DNA from: Sphaerotilus microaerophilus
GTDB lineage: Bacteria; Pseudomonadota; Gammaproteobacteria; Burkholderiales; Burkholderiaceae_C
Reading direction: 5' to 3'
DNA length: 64,000 nucleotides
Assembly: GCF_023734135.1 (NCBI RefSeq)
Contig: NZ_AP025730.1
Location: 124,001-188,000, forward strand
Position numbers and translations under genes: made by a program. Position 1 is the stretch's first letter. Each line of letters begins with the position of its first letter. Shown here piece by piece: positions 20,390 through 29,404 of the stretch. Under the pieces are notes generated by a model. It worked only from the letters and a program-made list of their open reading frames with translations, was not told the DNA's origin and ran no database searches.

Positions 20390-23104
20390 TCAGACGACGT
20401 GCGGTGCTGCAACAGGCCAGTAAGGCGTGTCCCCTCGGCCGCTGCGCCCCCACACAAACGCCTCGAACCCCGCCGCCGGCAGCGGCCGGCTGTAACGGAA
20501 GCCCTGCACCTGGTCGCAGCCCTGGGCGCGCAGCAGGGCCTCCTGGGCCTCGGTCTCGACGCCCTCGGCCAGCACGGTCATGCCCAGGCCGTGGCCCAGG
20601 CCGATGATGGCGCGCGTCACGGTGGCGCCAGCCGGGTCGCGGTCGATGTCGGCCATGAAGGCCCGGTCGATCTTCAGCTTGCCCACCGGCAGGCGGCGCA
20701 GGTGGCCCAGCGAGGTCTGGCCGGTGCCGAAGTCATCCAGCGCCAGCGACACCCCCAGCTCGCGCAGCCGGGCCAGCTGGCGCAGGTCGCGCTCCGCGTG
20801 GCGCAGGATGTAGGCCTCGCTGATCTCCAGCTCCAGGTGCTGCGCCGGCAGGCCGCTGAGCGTGAGCGCGTTGGCCACGGTGGCGACCAGGTCGTCGCGC
20901 TGGATCTGCAGCGCCGACAGGTTCACCGCCATCACCCCCAGCGGCAGGCCGTCGTCCAGCCAGCGCCGGGCCTGGTGGCAGGCCTGCTCCAGCACCCAGG
21001 CGCCAATGGGCACGATCAGCCCGCTGTCCTCCGCCACCGGGATGAAATGGGCCGGCGACACCGACCCCAGCTCCGGGTGCGTCCAGCGCAGCAGCGCCTC
21101 GGCGCCGGCCAGCCGGCCATCGCCCAGTGACAGCAGCGGCTGGTAGTGCAGCGCCAGCTCGTTGCGCAGCAGGGCCTGGCGCAGTTCGTTCTCCAGGTGC
21201 ATGCGCTGGCGCGCGGCGTCGTTGAACCGGGTCTCGAAGATGCGGAAGTCACCCCGCCCCGACTCCTTGCCCTGGTAGAGCGCCAGGTCGGCGTACTTGA
21301 ACAGGCTGGTGACGTCCGTACCGTGGTCGGGGTACAGGCTCACGCCCACCGTGGTCGTTGCCGTCAGGCTCAACTCGCCCAGCTCGAAAGGAGCCTTGAA
21401 CGCCTCGACGATGCGCCGTGCCACCAACTGGGCATTCGCCGCCGTCTCGACATCTTCCAGCAGCACGACGAACTCGTCGCCGCCCAGACGGGCCACCGTG
21501 TCCGAGCCCCGCAGCACCTGCTGCAGACGCGGCGCGACCGCCTGCAGCAGCGCGTCGCCGACCGGATGGCCGAGGCTGTCGTTGAAGTGCTTGAAGCGGT
21601 CCAGGTCCAGGAAGAGCACCGCCAGCCGCTCGCCCTCGCGTGCGGCGCGCGCCAACGCGTGCTGGCAGCGGTCCATCAGCAGCGTGCGGTTGGGCAGGCC
21701 GGTCAGCGCGTCGTAGTAGGCCAGCTGGTGGATGCGCTGGGCCGCGGCCTTCTGCTCGGAGATGTCGTAGAAGATGCCGATGTGGTGCGTCACCTCGCCG
21801 GCCGCATCACGCACGGCCACGATGCTCTCCCACACCGAGATGATCTGGCCGTCCTTGTGGCGATTGAGCAGCTCCCCTTCCCAGTGGAAGGAGGTACGCA
21901 GCTGCTCCCACATGGCCGCGTAGAACTCCGGTGGGTGCTCGCCCGACTTCATGATCCGGGTGTTCTGCCCCTGCACCTCCTCGGCGCTGTAGCCGGTGAT
22001 CTCGGTGAAGGCGCGGTTCACCTTGCGGATGCGCCCCTGCGCATCGGCCAGCAGGATCGCGTTCAGGCTGTTGTCGAATACGCTGGCGGCCAGGCGCATC
22101 TCCTCCTCGGCCTGGCGCCGGGCGCTGATGTCCTGCAGCGTGCCGACGGCCCGCACCGGCGCCCCGGCGGCATCGTGAAAGAGCGTCGCCCGCAGGTGCG
22201 CCCAGCGCTCCGGCCCTCCGGTGGAAGCAAGCCGGAACTCCAGTTCGCAGGGCGCGCCGGAGGACAGCGCCAGCGACGGTCCGCAGATGACGCTGCCCCG
22301 ATCGTCGGGATGGACGGCGGCCGCGAAGGCCGCCAGGCTGGCCGGCTCCCCGGGCGCCCGGCCGAGCAGGCGTGCCATCTCGTCGGACCAGCGCATCGCG
22401 CCGCTGGCGACGTCCAGCTCCCAGCTGCCGGCACGCGCGACCTGCTCGGCCTGCTTGAAGCGGGCCTCGCTGGCGCGCAGCTCCAGCTCCTGCGCCTTCA
22501 GCGCCGAGATGTCGGTGCCGCTGATGACGGCCCCCTCCTCCTTGCCCTGCGCGCTGTAGAGCAGCGCCGCCTCGACCAGGTGGTAGCGGTGGCTGCCATC
22601 GCGCATGGCCAGCCGGTGCTCGGCGCGGTACTGGCCAAGGCGGCGCAGGCTCTCGAACAGCACCGAGCGCACCGGCCAGGGCAGCGGCGGCAGGGCGGCA
22701 GCCAGGGCCGCCTGGTCGTCGGGGTGCAGCAGCACGTCGACGCTGCCGCCCTCGGCCAGCGGCGCCAGCTGGGCCTGGCAGTGCCGGTTGCACTGGCGCA
22801 GCAGGCCCTCGGGATCGACCACGATCACCACGCCGCCCACCGTGTCCATGATGCGCTGGGCGAAGGCGCCGAGCGACAGCTCGCGCGCATGGGCACCGCG
22901 CAGCTCGTTGCGCTGGCGCTCCAGGGCGGCAAACATCGACTCGGCCTGCTCGGCGCCGGCCAGCAGCTGGCCTTCCAGCGCAGCGTTGGCCAGGCGCAGC
23001 GCCTCGACCTCCAGGCGCAGCGCGGCGACTTCGTCGTGCGCCGGCCGCCCCGGGCGCAGCGCAGCCGCCTCGGGTGGGGTCATCGTCGCGGCCCGCTCAG
23101 GCAT
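20390..23104 (-). CDS. PAS-PAS-PAS-GGDEF-EAL cyclic-di-GMP signalling protein
   Basis: The 904-residue cytosolic protein has an N-terminal coiled coil (about 15-65) and three PAS domains (about 70-195, 200-325, 325-445). Next come a GGDEF domain with [12 protein letters not shown] and an upstream RGSD inhibitory-site motif, and an EAL domain with [27 protein letters not shown] and AEGVET. Both catalytic domains look intact, so it could make and break c-di-GMP. No transmembrane segment is seen. ATG 23104 is chosen because AGGAGG lies 6 bp upstream; it overlaps the protease stop by 8 bp. Being last in a hydrogenase operon suggests that it receives a hydrogen signal. Confidence 0.9.
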   Translation of the reverse strand: MPERAATMTPPEAAALRPGRPAHDEVAALRLEVEALRLANAALEGQLLAGAEQAESMFAALERQRNELRGAHARELSLGAFAQRIMDTVGGVVIVVDPEGLLRQCNRHCQAQLAPLAEGGSVDVLLHPDDQAALAAALPPLPWPVRSVLFESLRRLGQYRAEHRLAMRDGSHRYHLVEAALLYSAQGKEEGAVISGTDISALKAQELELRASEARFKQAEQVARAGSWELDVASGAMRWSDEMARLLGRAPGEPASLAAFAAAVHPDDRGSVICGPSLALSSGAPCELEFRLASTGGPERWAHLRATLFHDAAGAPVRAVGTLQDISARRQAEEEMRLAASVFDNSLNAILLADAQGRIRKVNRAFTEITGYSAEEVQGQNTRIMKSGEHPPEFYAAMWEQLRTSFHWEGELLNRHKDGQIISVWESIVAVRDAAGEVTHHIGIFYDISEQKAAAQRIHQLAYYDALTGLPNRTLLMDRCQHALARAAREGERLAVLFLDLDRFKHFNDSLGHPVGDALLQAVAPRLQQVLRGSDTVARLGGDEFVVLLEDVETAANAQLVARRIVEAFKAPFELGELSLTATTTVGVSLYPDHGTDVTSLFKYADLALYQGKESGRGDFRIFETRFNDAARQRMHLENELRQALLRNELALHYQPLLSLGDGRLAGAEALLRWTHPELGSVSPAHFIPVAEDSGLIVPIGAWVLEQACHQARRWLDDGLPLGVMAVNLSALQIQRDDLVATVANALTLSGLPAQHLELEISEAYILRHAERDLRQLARLRELGVSLALDDFGTGQTSLGHLRRLPVGKLKIDRAFMADIDRDPAGATVTRAIIGLGHGLGMTVLAEGVETEAQEALLRAQGCDQVQGFRYSRPLPAAGFEAFVWGRSGRGDTPYWPVAAPHVV

Positions 23105-23567
23105 GCGCGGCCTCCTGCATCCACCGGCCCAGCTGCCGGGCCGCGGGATCGACCGCGCTCGCCACCGCGGGCGACAGCGCCAGCTGGAAGGAGCGGACCT
23201 CGGCCATCTCGGCGGTGAGGATGCGCAGCACCCCGGGCCGGACCGGCATCGCTCGCAGCGCCTGCAGCACGAAGCCCAGCCCCATGCCATGGCCGACCAG
23301 GCTGGCCTCGCTGCCCAGCTCGTCGGCCCGGCGCTCCCGCAGCCGCCCGGGCTGCCCGGCAGGCGCCTCGGCATCCACGAGCAGGGCCGCCTCGCAATCC
23401 TGCAGCAGCGCCAGTGCGTCCAGCCCGCGCGTGCCCAGCTGGTGCAGCTCCCAGCCCCCCGGCAGCCCCAACTCGGCCAGGGCCCGCCCCACGGCGGGGC
23501 CGAAGCCGTCATCGCCGTGCAGCTCGTTGCCGAAGCACAGCACCTGCCGGCGCGCCAAGCCCGTCAT
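23097..23567 (-). CDS. Hydrogenase maturation protease
   Basis: The 156-residue protein matches the HupD/HyaD-type endopeptidases that remove the C-terminal tail of a [NiFe] large subunit once nickel is in place. It has the opening [18 protein letters not shown] (Asn-Glu and Asp that hold nickel), [10 protein letters not shown], and the His-containing [16 protein letters not shown]. The start ATG overlaps the large-subunit stop by 4 bp, and the stop overlaps the GGDEF-EAL start. Presence of a protease agrees with the 18-residue tail seen on the large subunit. Confidence 0.85.
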   Translation of the reverse strand: MTGLARRQVLCFGNELHGDDGFGPAVGRALAELGLPGGWELHQLGTRGLDALALLQDCEAALLVDAEAPAGQPGRLRERRADELGSEASLVGHGMGLGFVLQALRAMPVRPGVLRILTAEMAEVRSFQLALSPAVASAVDPAARQLGRWMQEAAHA

Positions 23568-24670
23568 GCCCCCACCACCAGGCGCCGGCCCGCCCCCGCG
23601 GGGGCACCCGCTTGCGCGAAATGCACCGTGCAGACCAAGCAGGGATCGTGCGAGCGGATCAGGTGGCCGATCTCGATCGGGTCGTCCGCGTCCGCCACCT
23701 CCAACCCCACGAGGCTGGCTTCCCAGTGCCCCGGCACCCCGGCGCTGTCGCGCGGCGAGGCGTTCCAGGCCGTGGGGGTGATGATCTGGTACTTCTCCAC
23801 CACGCCATCGCGCAGGCGCACCCAGTGGCCCAGCGCACCGCGCGCGGCCATCACCAGGCCACAGCCCTGTCCATCCACCTCGCTGCCCGGCACCGGGGCG
23901 ATGAAATGGGGCTCACGCAGCGAAGCGCCCAGCTCGTCGAGCATGCGGCGGGCATGCCGCAGCTCATAGGCGACGCGGCGAACGCGGGCGAACTGGCGCA
24001 GCCAGGCACCCGCGCCTTCACGGGCATGCAGGTCACGCAGCAGGGCATCGCCGCCGATCAGCAGCTCGGCAAGCGGGCCGGTCTGCACCACGCGCTCGCC
24101 GTAGCGTGGTGCCTTGGCCCAGCTGTAGCGGTCGCTGCCCGGCTGGTAGTCGGGCACGGTTTCGCCCTCGTAGGGATGGCGCCCGCCCTCGTAGGGGCGA
24201 AACCAGGAGTGCCGCACGTGCTCGGCGATCTGCGTGGTGTCGAGCGGCTCGACCGTGCCGCTGTCACCGTCGAGGAAGCCGCTGCGCATCAGGTGGGCGT
24301 CCTGCGATGGGCCCCAGCGCTCGGGGTCGCAGCCGACGCCGAAGGACAGCATGTGCGGCGTGCCGATGCCCAGCCGGTGCAGCCCCTGCGAGCGCAGGAA
24401 GCGCGTCATCAGCCCCAGCGCGGAGCCGGCCGGCGCCGGCCGGTCGAGCCAGGCGAACAGGGCATCGGCCGAATCCAGCGCCAGCCAGTCCTCCAGGCGG
24501 GCGCCGACCACGCGCTGCTCGTACCAGCGCTGCAACTCGTCGAGCACCGCGCGGCAGGCGATCAACCGGCGCGTGTCCGGCGGCGTCACCACGCCGCCCG
24601 GCAGCATGTAGGACGAATGCGGCCACTGCCCGCCGAAGTGAGCGACGATCTCCAGCACGCGCCGCGTCAT
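23564..24670 (-). pseudogene. [NiFe]-hydrogenase large subunit, C-terminal fragment
   Basis: This 368-residue reading frame carries the C-terminal two thirds of a [NiFe]-hydrogenase large subunit, ending in the nickel motif HDPCLVCTVHF plus an 18-residue tail fit for proteolytic removal. It begins at an internal ATG that overlaps the stop of the N-terminal fragment (ATGA at 24667-24670), so reinitiation could produce it. Its first 74 residues repeat the last 74 of the N-terminal fragment because of a 224-bp tandem duplication. Removing one copy restores a single 515-residue protein. Whether the two pieces assemble is unknown; loss of function is the simplest reading. Confidence 0.85.
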
Positions 24671-24900
24671 CGCCAGGCGAACAGGGCATCGGCCGAATCC
24701 AGCGCCAGCCAGTCCTCCAGGCGGGCGCCGACCACGCGCTGCTCGTACCAGCGCTGCAACTCGTCGAGCACCGCGCGGCAGGCGATCAACCGGCGCGTGT
24801 CCGGCGGCGTCACCACGCCGCCCGGCAGCATGTAGGACGAATGCGGCCACTGCCCGCCGAAGTGAGCGACGATCTCCAGCACGCGCCGCGTCATCGCCAG
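24448..24900. repeat. Perfect 224-bp tandem duplication
   Basis: 24448-24671 and 24672-24895 are identical by direct reading, and the 5 bases GCCAG that begin each copy follow the second as well (24896-24900). The period of 224 is not a multiple of three, so it shifts the hydrogenase large-subunit frame by one. The absence of any mismatch suggests a very recent event or an assembly error. Confidence 0.95.
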
Positions 24901-25335
24901 CGTCTCGCGGTAGACCTCGCCCTTGAAGGGCTCGAAGGCCCGCATCATCGCGTCGTGCAGCGGGTGCGGCGCGTAGCGCGGGTGGCAGAAATCCGGCGTG
25001 AAGAAGAGGAAGGTCTGGCGCAGGTCGTTCTGCAGCCCCTCGGCAAACAGGCAGAGGTTGCGGATGCGCGTGGCATTGGGCGGCACCGGCGTGCCCCAGA
25101 TCTGCTCCAGCGCCAGCACCGCCGCATACAGGTGCGCGGTGCCGCAGATGCCGCAGACCCGGGGGGTGATGACCATCGCGTCGCGCGGCGCCCGCCCGAG
25201 CAGGATCTGCTCGAAGCCCCGGTACATCGTGCCGGCGGTCCGGGCCTCGACCACCACGCCGTCCTCCAGCATCACCTGGACGGAGAGGTCGCCCTCGACC
25301 CGGTTGAGGTCGACGTTCAGTTCGATGCGTGCCAT
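24667..25335 (-). pseudogene. [NiFe]-hydrogenase large subunit, N-terminal fragment
   Basis: The 222-residue fragment opens ARIELNVDLNRVEGDLSVQV, the usual large-subunit start. It carries the first nickel motif RVCGICGTAH near residues 59-68, which supplies two of the four cysteines. It ends in DALFAWR, where the reading runs from one copy of the duplication into the next and meets TGA. The ATG lies 15 bp after the small-subunit stop. Motif spacing suits a soluble group 2-like enzyme, though subgroup needs phylogeny. Confidence 0.87.
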
Positions 25336-25350
25336 GGCGCTGCTGCCCCT

Positions 25351-26292
25351 TCAGGGCTTCATTTCCTTGTCGCGCACCCGCTGTGGCGCCGCGGCCCGCG
25401 CCAGATTCTTGTACGCCATGTAGCGCGGCCTTTCCACCCCCAGCGGCAGACGGATCGGCACCTCGCCCACCTTCTCGGTGCGGAACAGGTCGCCATCGCG
25501 CGGGAAGGTCGGCGAGGTGCAGCCGAAGCAGGGCACCCCCGCGCGCGTCTTGCTGCTCACGCCGTTCCAGAGGTCGCTGTTGCACACCGCCTGCGTCATC
25601 GGCCCCTGGCAACCCAGGTTGAAGAACAGGCAGGCCTTGCCGCCGGGCTGGCTCTCCTCGATGTCGTACTCGTGGTACTCATTGCGCGTGCAGCCCTGGT
25701 GCACCACGGTGCTGAAGTGCGACGCGGGGCGGTTCAGCCCGTCCAGCTCGATCGGCAGATCACCCACCAGGGCCGCCAGCGTCTGCGTCATCGCGTGCGG
25801 GTGGGCCGGGCAGCCGGCCACGTTCACCACCGGCAGGCCGCCGCGCGAGCGCCACTCGGGCGCGAATAGCCCGCCCGGCTGGGCGTGGTCGAACTGCAGG
25901 CCGATGCAGTCCGAGGGGTTGGGCGGCGCCGCATGGACGCCGCCAAAGGCGGCGCAGGTGCCCATCGCCACCACCACGCCGGCGCGCTCGGCCAGGTCGC
26001 GCACCAGGTCCATCTTGCCGCGCCCGCGCCAGGGGTCGTAGAGCCCGGTGCCGCGCGGTGCGGTGACGATGCTGCCTTCCACGCAGAGGATGTCCAGCGC
26101 CTGCTCGCCGGCCAGGATGCGGTCGACCACGTGGTCGAAGCGCCGGGCGTGGCCGCTCGACAGCGACGGGTGCCAGAGCAGCTCGATCGAGTAGCCGGCC
26201 AGCAATTGCTCCAAGCTCGGTGACACCGCGCTGAGCAGCGCCAGCGAATCGCCGCCGCAGGCACCGGTCTGCAGCCAGAGGAGGGATGCCAG
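25351..26292 (-). CDS. [NiFe]-hydrogenase small subunit, soluble (sensory-type)
   Basis: This subunit carries the iron-sulfur relay. Cysteines lie in LLWLQTGACGGDSLALL near the N terminus, VAMGTCAAFGG, NVAGCPAHPH, VVHQGCTRNEYHEYD, ACLFFNLGCQGP and AGVPCFGCTSP, matching proximal, medial and distal clusters. There is no Tat signal peptide and no C-terminal membrane helix, so it is cytoplasmic like HupU/HoxB regulatory subunits. The in-frame homology begins near 26292, where the only possible start is CTG (six bases after GGAAAG). The first conventional start is GTG 26226, which would cut off the first cluster cysteine. Either a CTG start is used or the 5' end is damaged. Confidence 0.82.
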   Translation of the reverse strand: MASLLWLQTGACGGDSLALLSAVSPSLEQLLAGYSIELLWHPSLSSGHARRFDHVVDRILAGEQALDILCVEGSIVTAPRGTGLYDPWRGRGKMDLVRDLAERAGVVVAMGTCAAFGGVHAAPPNPSDCIGLQFDHAQPGGLFAPEWRSRGGLPVVNVAGCPAHPHAMTQTLAALVGDLPIELDGLNRPASHFSTVVHQGCTRNEYHEYDIEESQPGGKACLFFNLGCQGPMTQAVCNSDLWNGVSSKTRAGVPCFGCTSPTFPRDGDLFRTEKVGEVPIRLPLGVERPRYMAYKNLARAAAPQRVRDKEMKP

Positions 26293-26583
26293 GGGGTTCT
26301 TTCCAAGTCGAGTGGGGTGAGGCCTCTGGCCAAACCGGCGCGACGGCAGCGCCGGTCAACGCAGATTCGGCACCAACCAGCGATTCTGTAGCCCCACGGG
26401 GTATCCGAGTCCACGAAAGGTCACTGCTGCCAGGATCGTCAGGGTCTGAGCGGCGGCCGGCCTCGCCACCAGCGGCGACCCGGCGACGCTGGCACCGAGG
26501 CCACTGACGCCACTGAGGCCAGCGACGGCATTGACGGCACTGGCGGCAGAATGGCGCCCAGCCCCTCTGCCGCTCTCCTCGCC

Positions 26584-27222
26584 ATGCTGCGCTACCACAC
26601 CGTCCCCGTCACCGCCTTCCAACAGAACTGCTCGATCGTCTGGTGCGATGAAACCAACGCCGCCGCGGTCATCGACCCGGGCGGCGACCTGCCCCGGCTG
26701 AAGGCCGAGATCGCCCGGCGCGCTCTGAAGCTGGAGCAGATCTGGCTCACCCATGCCCACATCGACCACGCGGGCGGCACCGGCACGCTGGCACGGGAAC
26801 TGGGCCTGCCAATCATTGGCCCGCACGAGGGCGACCAGTTCTGGATCGACGGGCTGCCGCAGCAGAGTGTGCAGTTCGGCTTCCCGCAGGCCGAACCCTT
26901 CGCGCCCACCCGCTGGCTGCATGATGGGGACACGGTGCAGATCGGCCGCTGCGTGCTCAACGTGCGCCACACCCCCGGCCACACCCCCGGCCATGTGGTG
27001 TTCCACAGCCCGGAGATCGGGCGCTGCTTCGTCGGCGACGTGCTCTTCGCCGGCAGCATCGGCCGCACCGACTTCCCTGGCGGCGACTACGACACGCTGA
27101 TCGACAGCATCAGCCAGCGCCTGTGGCCGATGGGGGACGACACCGTCTTCATCCCCGGCCACGGCCCCGAAAGCACCTTCGGCCGCGAGCGCCGCAGCAA
27201 CCCCTTCGTCGGCGGCACCTGA
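26584..27222 (+). CDS. MBL-fold metallo-hydrolase, glyoxalase II-like
   Basis: The 212-residue product has the metallo-beta-lactamase metal motif WLTHAHIDHAGGTG near residues 58-71 (HxHxDH). Further ligands are in RHTPGHTPGHVVF (about 135-147), CFVGDVLFAGSIGRTD (about 155-170) and IPGHGPES (about 197-204). It belongs with the short YcbL-type hydrolases, which act on thioesters such as lactoylglutathione. ATG 26584 matches the family start; an upstream in-frame ATG at 26551 adds 11 residues. Its 3' end is antisense to the open frame of a LysR remnant. Confidence 0.87.
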   Translation: MLRYHTVPVTAFQQNCSIVWCDETNAAAVIDPGGDLPRLKAEIARRALKLEQIWLTHAHIDHAGGTGTLARELGLPIIGPHEGDQFWIDGLPQQSVQFGFPQAEPFAPTRWLHDGDTVQIGRCVLNVRHTPGHTPGHVVFHSPEIGRCFVGDVLFAGSIGRTDFPGGDYDTLIDSISQRLWPMGDDTVFIPGHGPESTFGRERRSNPFVGGT

Positions 27223-27224
27223 GG

Positions 27225-27615
27225 CCTCGGCCCGGCATGCGGACGGCGCACCGCGCAGCACCGCGAGCGCCTGATCGACGCGCGCCAGCACCGCGAACAG
27301 CTCGTCGGCCGCACCGGCCAGCGCATCGGCCGCGCCGGTCGGATGCATCTGCCGGCCATCGCAGCGAAACAGCGGCAGGTCGATCGCCTCGCTGAGCTTG
27401 CGCAGGTGGCCCGACACGGTGGAGGGCGCCATGTGCAGTGCATCGGCCGCGCGCGACACCCCGCCCAGGCGCCGCACGGCGGTCAGGGCGGCCAACTGGG
27501 GCAGGGTCCCGTGGCGCAGGAAGCGGCGGGGCCACTGGGGCAGCGTCGGACTGATTCGCCGGAAGACCAGGCCAGTCGGATCTTCAGGCAGGAGCGTGGC
27601 AGGGTGTGCGTGCAT
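27225..27615 (-). pseudogene. LysR-type regulator remnant (DNA-binding domain only)
   Basis: About 130 codons from ATG 27615 encode a LysR helix-turn-helix: TLPQLAALTAVRRLGGVSRA, ADALHMAPSTVSGHLRKLSE, then PLFRCDGRQMHPTGAADAL (about residues 36-100). This is closest in look to the CbbR-like group. The effector-binding domain is missing: the frame stays open but runs antisense through the MBL gene, where the sequence is no longer LysR-like. It is probably a truncated relic left when the MBL gene region was joined to it. A short HTH protein cannot be excluded. Confidence 0.6.
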
Positions 27616-28065
27616 CGTCGGGCTCAGCGGTTACCCGGCTCGAACAGAGCCGGACGGACGACGGCAAACCTGGACCTTCCCCGACCGCGAGATGCCAAAC
27701 CACCGCGTGGACACCGAACGACCCCGGCTTGCCTCTTGAGGCAAAGGTCTTGCTCGGTGCCACCACCTTCGCCCGGCCGGGCAAACGGCACGACACTCCA
27801 GGCACCGGGGTCATTCGACCCGGACTGACGGCCACCTGGCAGCACCGGCGATGCGGCGCTGGAACTACTCCCGCTTTGCAGCAGCCTCGGTTGTACCCGC
27901 GCAGCCAAGTCCACGCAAGGAGCGCGGAAACCCGGACATCGGGAAACGCGCAAGCTGCCTGCGCGAGATGCGTACACCAGCGGGGCCACATCGGCCGAAA
28001 ATGATGGCGAACCGGTGGGGGCGAACGGACCCACGCTCGACCACCCGGCCGGCAGGAGCTCCCCG
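27616..28065. repeat. 450-bp gap with a cluster of palindromes
   Basis: No gene is seen. Four inverted repeats stand out: CCGGCTC/GAGCCGG with loop GAACA (27635-27653), TTGCCTC/GAGGCAA (27729-27744), the perfect palindrome GCCCGGCCGGGC (27771-27782), and CCGGGGTC/GACCCGG (27805-27823). The ribosome site for terC, GGCAGGAG, is at the right end. No manganese-sensing yybP-ykoY core was recognised. Confidence 0.5.
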
Positions 28066-29337
28066 ATGGATGCCTGGACCTTCCTCAGCGCGCTGATGGC
28101 CATCGTCGTCATCGACGTTGTGCTGGCGGGCGACAACGCCATCGTCATCGCGCTGGCCACCCGCCGGCTGCCGGCGCAATTGCAGCGCCGCGCCATCGTC
28201 TGGGGCACCGTGGGCGCCATCGTCGTGCGCGGCGGCCTGACGACCGTGGTGGTCTGGCTGCTGGCCATTCCCGGCCTGATGCTCGCCGGCGGCCTGCTGC
28301 TCCTGTGGATCGCCTGGAAGCTGCTGCAACCGGAGGACGGCGACGGCCACCACGCCGGCCCGGCAGCGACCACCTTCTGGGCCGCCATGCGCACGGTCAT
28401 CGTCGCCGATGCGGCGATGGGCCTGGACAACGTGCTGGCCGTCGCCGGTGCGGCGCACGGCAGCTACCTGCTGGTCGTGCTCGGCCTGGCGATCAGCGTG
28501 CCCATCGTCGTCTGGGGCAGCACGCTGGTGCTCCGACTCGTGGAGCGCTACCCGGTGATCGTCTACCTCGGCTCCGGCGTGCTGGTGGTCACCGCGGTGA
28601 AGATGGCGACCGGCGAGCCGCTGCTAAGCCCGGCCCTGAAGGGTGCCCCCGCGTTGGCCTGGGCCTCCTACGCCGTGGTGCCGCTGCTGCTGGCCGCCGC
28701 CTTTGTGCGCAACCACCGGCGGCTCGATTCGCGCATCCGCGCCCGGCTGGCCGAATTCGCCCTCGTCGTCGCACGCCCACTGGCCGACACCCCACCCCAT
28801 CCCGCCACCACCCCAGGAGAACGCAAGATGCTGAACGTACTGGTCCCCATCGACGGGTCGGAAAACGGCCTGAACGCCCTGCGCCATGCCATCGCGGAGT
28901 ACCGGCGTGACCACGCGCTGCACCTGCACCTGCTGAATGTGCAGCCGGGCCTGTCGCGCCACATTGCGCGCTTCGTCGCCCGCCGTGACCGCCGGGCCTG
29001 GCACACCGAACAGGCCGAGGCGGCGCTGCGTCCGGCGCGCCGGCTGCTCGAACAGGCGGGCGTGCCCTACGACGCCGAATGGCACATCGGCGACCGCGCC
29101 GACCTCATCTGCCAAACGGCGCAGCGGCTGGGCTGCCACCACATCGTGATGGGCACGGCGCGCAAGAACTCGCTCACCCGCATGCTGGAGGACTCCGTCA
29201 CCAACCAGGTGCTGGAGCACACCCCCGTGCCGGTCGAGGTGGTGGCCGGCGCGGCCGTGTCCCGGCTGGAGCGCTGGGGCGTGCCCGCCAGCTTCGGCCT
29301 GAGCCTGGGCGCGCTGGCCTGGCTCGCGCTGGACTGA
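28066..29337 (+). CDS. TerC-family membrane protein fused to UspA domain (copy 1)
   Basis: The 423-residue protein has a TerC/Alx-like membrane domain (about 1-235) with the acidic signature motifs VIDVVLAGDNAIVIALA (about 15-31) and ADAAMGLDNVLAVAGAA (about 115-131). Seven or so membrane segments are seen. A universal stress protein domain follows (about 255-400), with VLVPIDGSENGLNALRHA and a nucleotide-site-like GTARKNSLTRM. TerC/Alx proteins export metal ions, notably Mn2+, in several bacteria. ATG 28066 starts the first helix. It converges on a second TerC-UspA gene 67 bp away. Confidence 0.85.
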   Translation: MDAWTFLSALMAIVVIDVVLAGDNAIVIALATRRLPAQLQRRAIVWGTVGAIVVRGGLTTVVVWLLAIPGLMLAGGLLLLWIAWKLLQPEDGDGHHAGPAATTFWAAMRTVIVADAAMGLDNVLAVAGAAHGSYLLVVLGLAISVPIVVWGSTLVLRLVERYPVIVYLGSGVLVVTAVKMATGEPLLSPALKGAPALAWASYAVVPLLLAAAFVRNHRRLDSRIRARLAEFALVVARPLADTPPHPATTPGERKMLNVLVPIDGSENGLNALRHAIAEYRRDHALHLHLLNVQPGLSRHIARFVARRDRRAWHTEQAEAALRPARRLLEQAGVPYDAEWHIGDRADLICQTAQRLGCHHIVMGTARKNSLTRMLEDSVTNQVLEHTPVPVEVVAGAAVSRLERWGVPASFGLSLGALAWLALD

Positions 29338-29404
29338 TCCGGTCTCACCCCCGGGCAGCGGCCCGCCCTCCCTGGCGATGGCCGCCCGCCCTGGGTGATG
29401 CGGG

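Noticed and set aside
23564..25612. A single 682-residue hydrogenase large subunit in one frame
   Set aside because: Upstream of the duplication this frame is out of phase with the large subunit; residues before MTRRVLE are shadow sequence.
20390..26292. Respiratory uptake hydrogenase
   Set aside because: The small subunit has no Tat signal and no membrane helix, and no cytochrome b or hyp genes are adjacent.
26356..27615. A full 419-residue LysR-type regulator
   Set aside because: Only the first 130 residues look like LysR; the rest is antisense to the MBL hydrolase, whose motifs are complete on the other strand.
27616..28065. yybP-ykoY manganese riboswitch ahead of terC
   Set aside because: No match to the conserved core as remembered; only unrelated palindromes are present.
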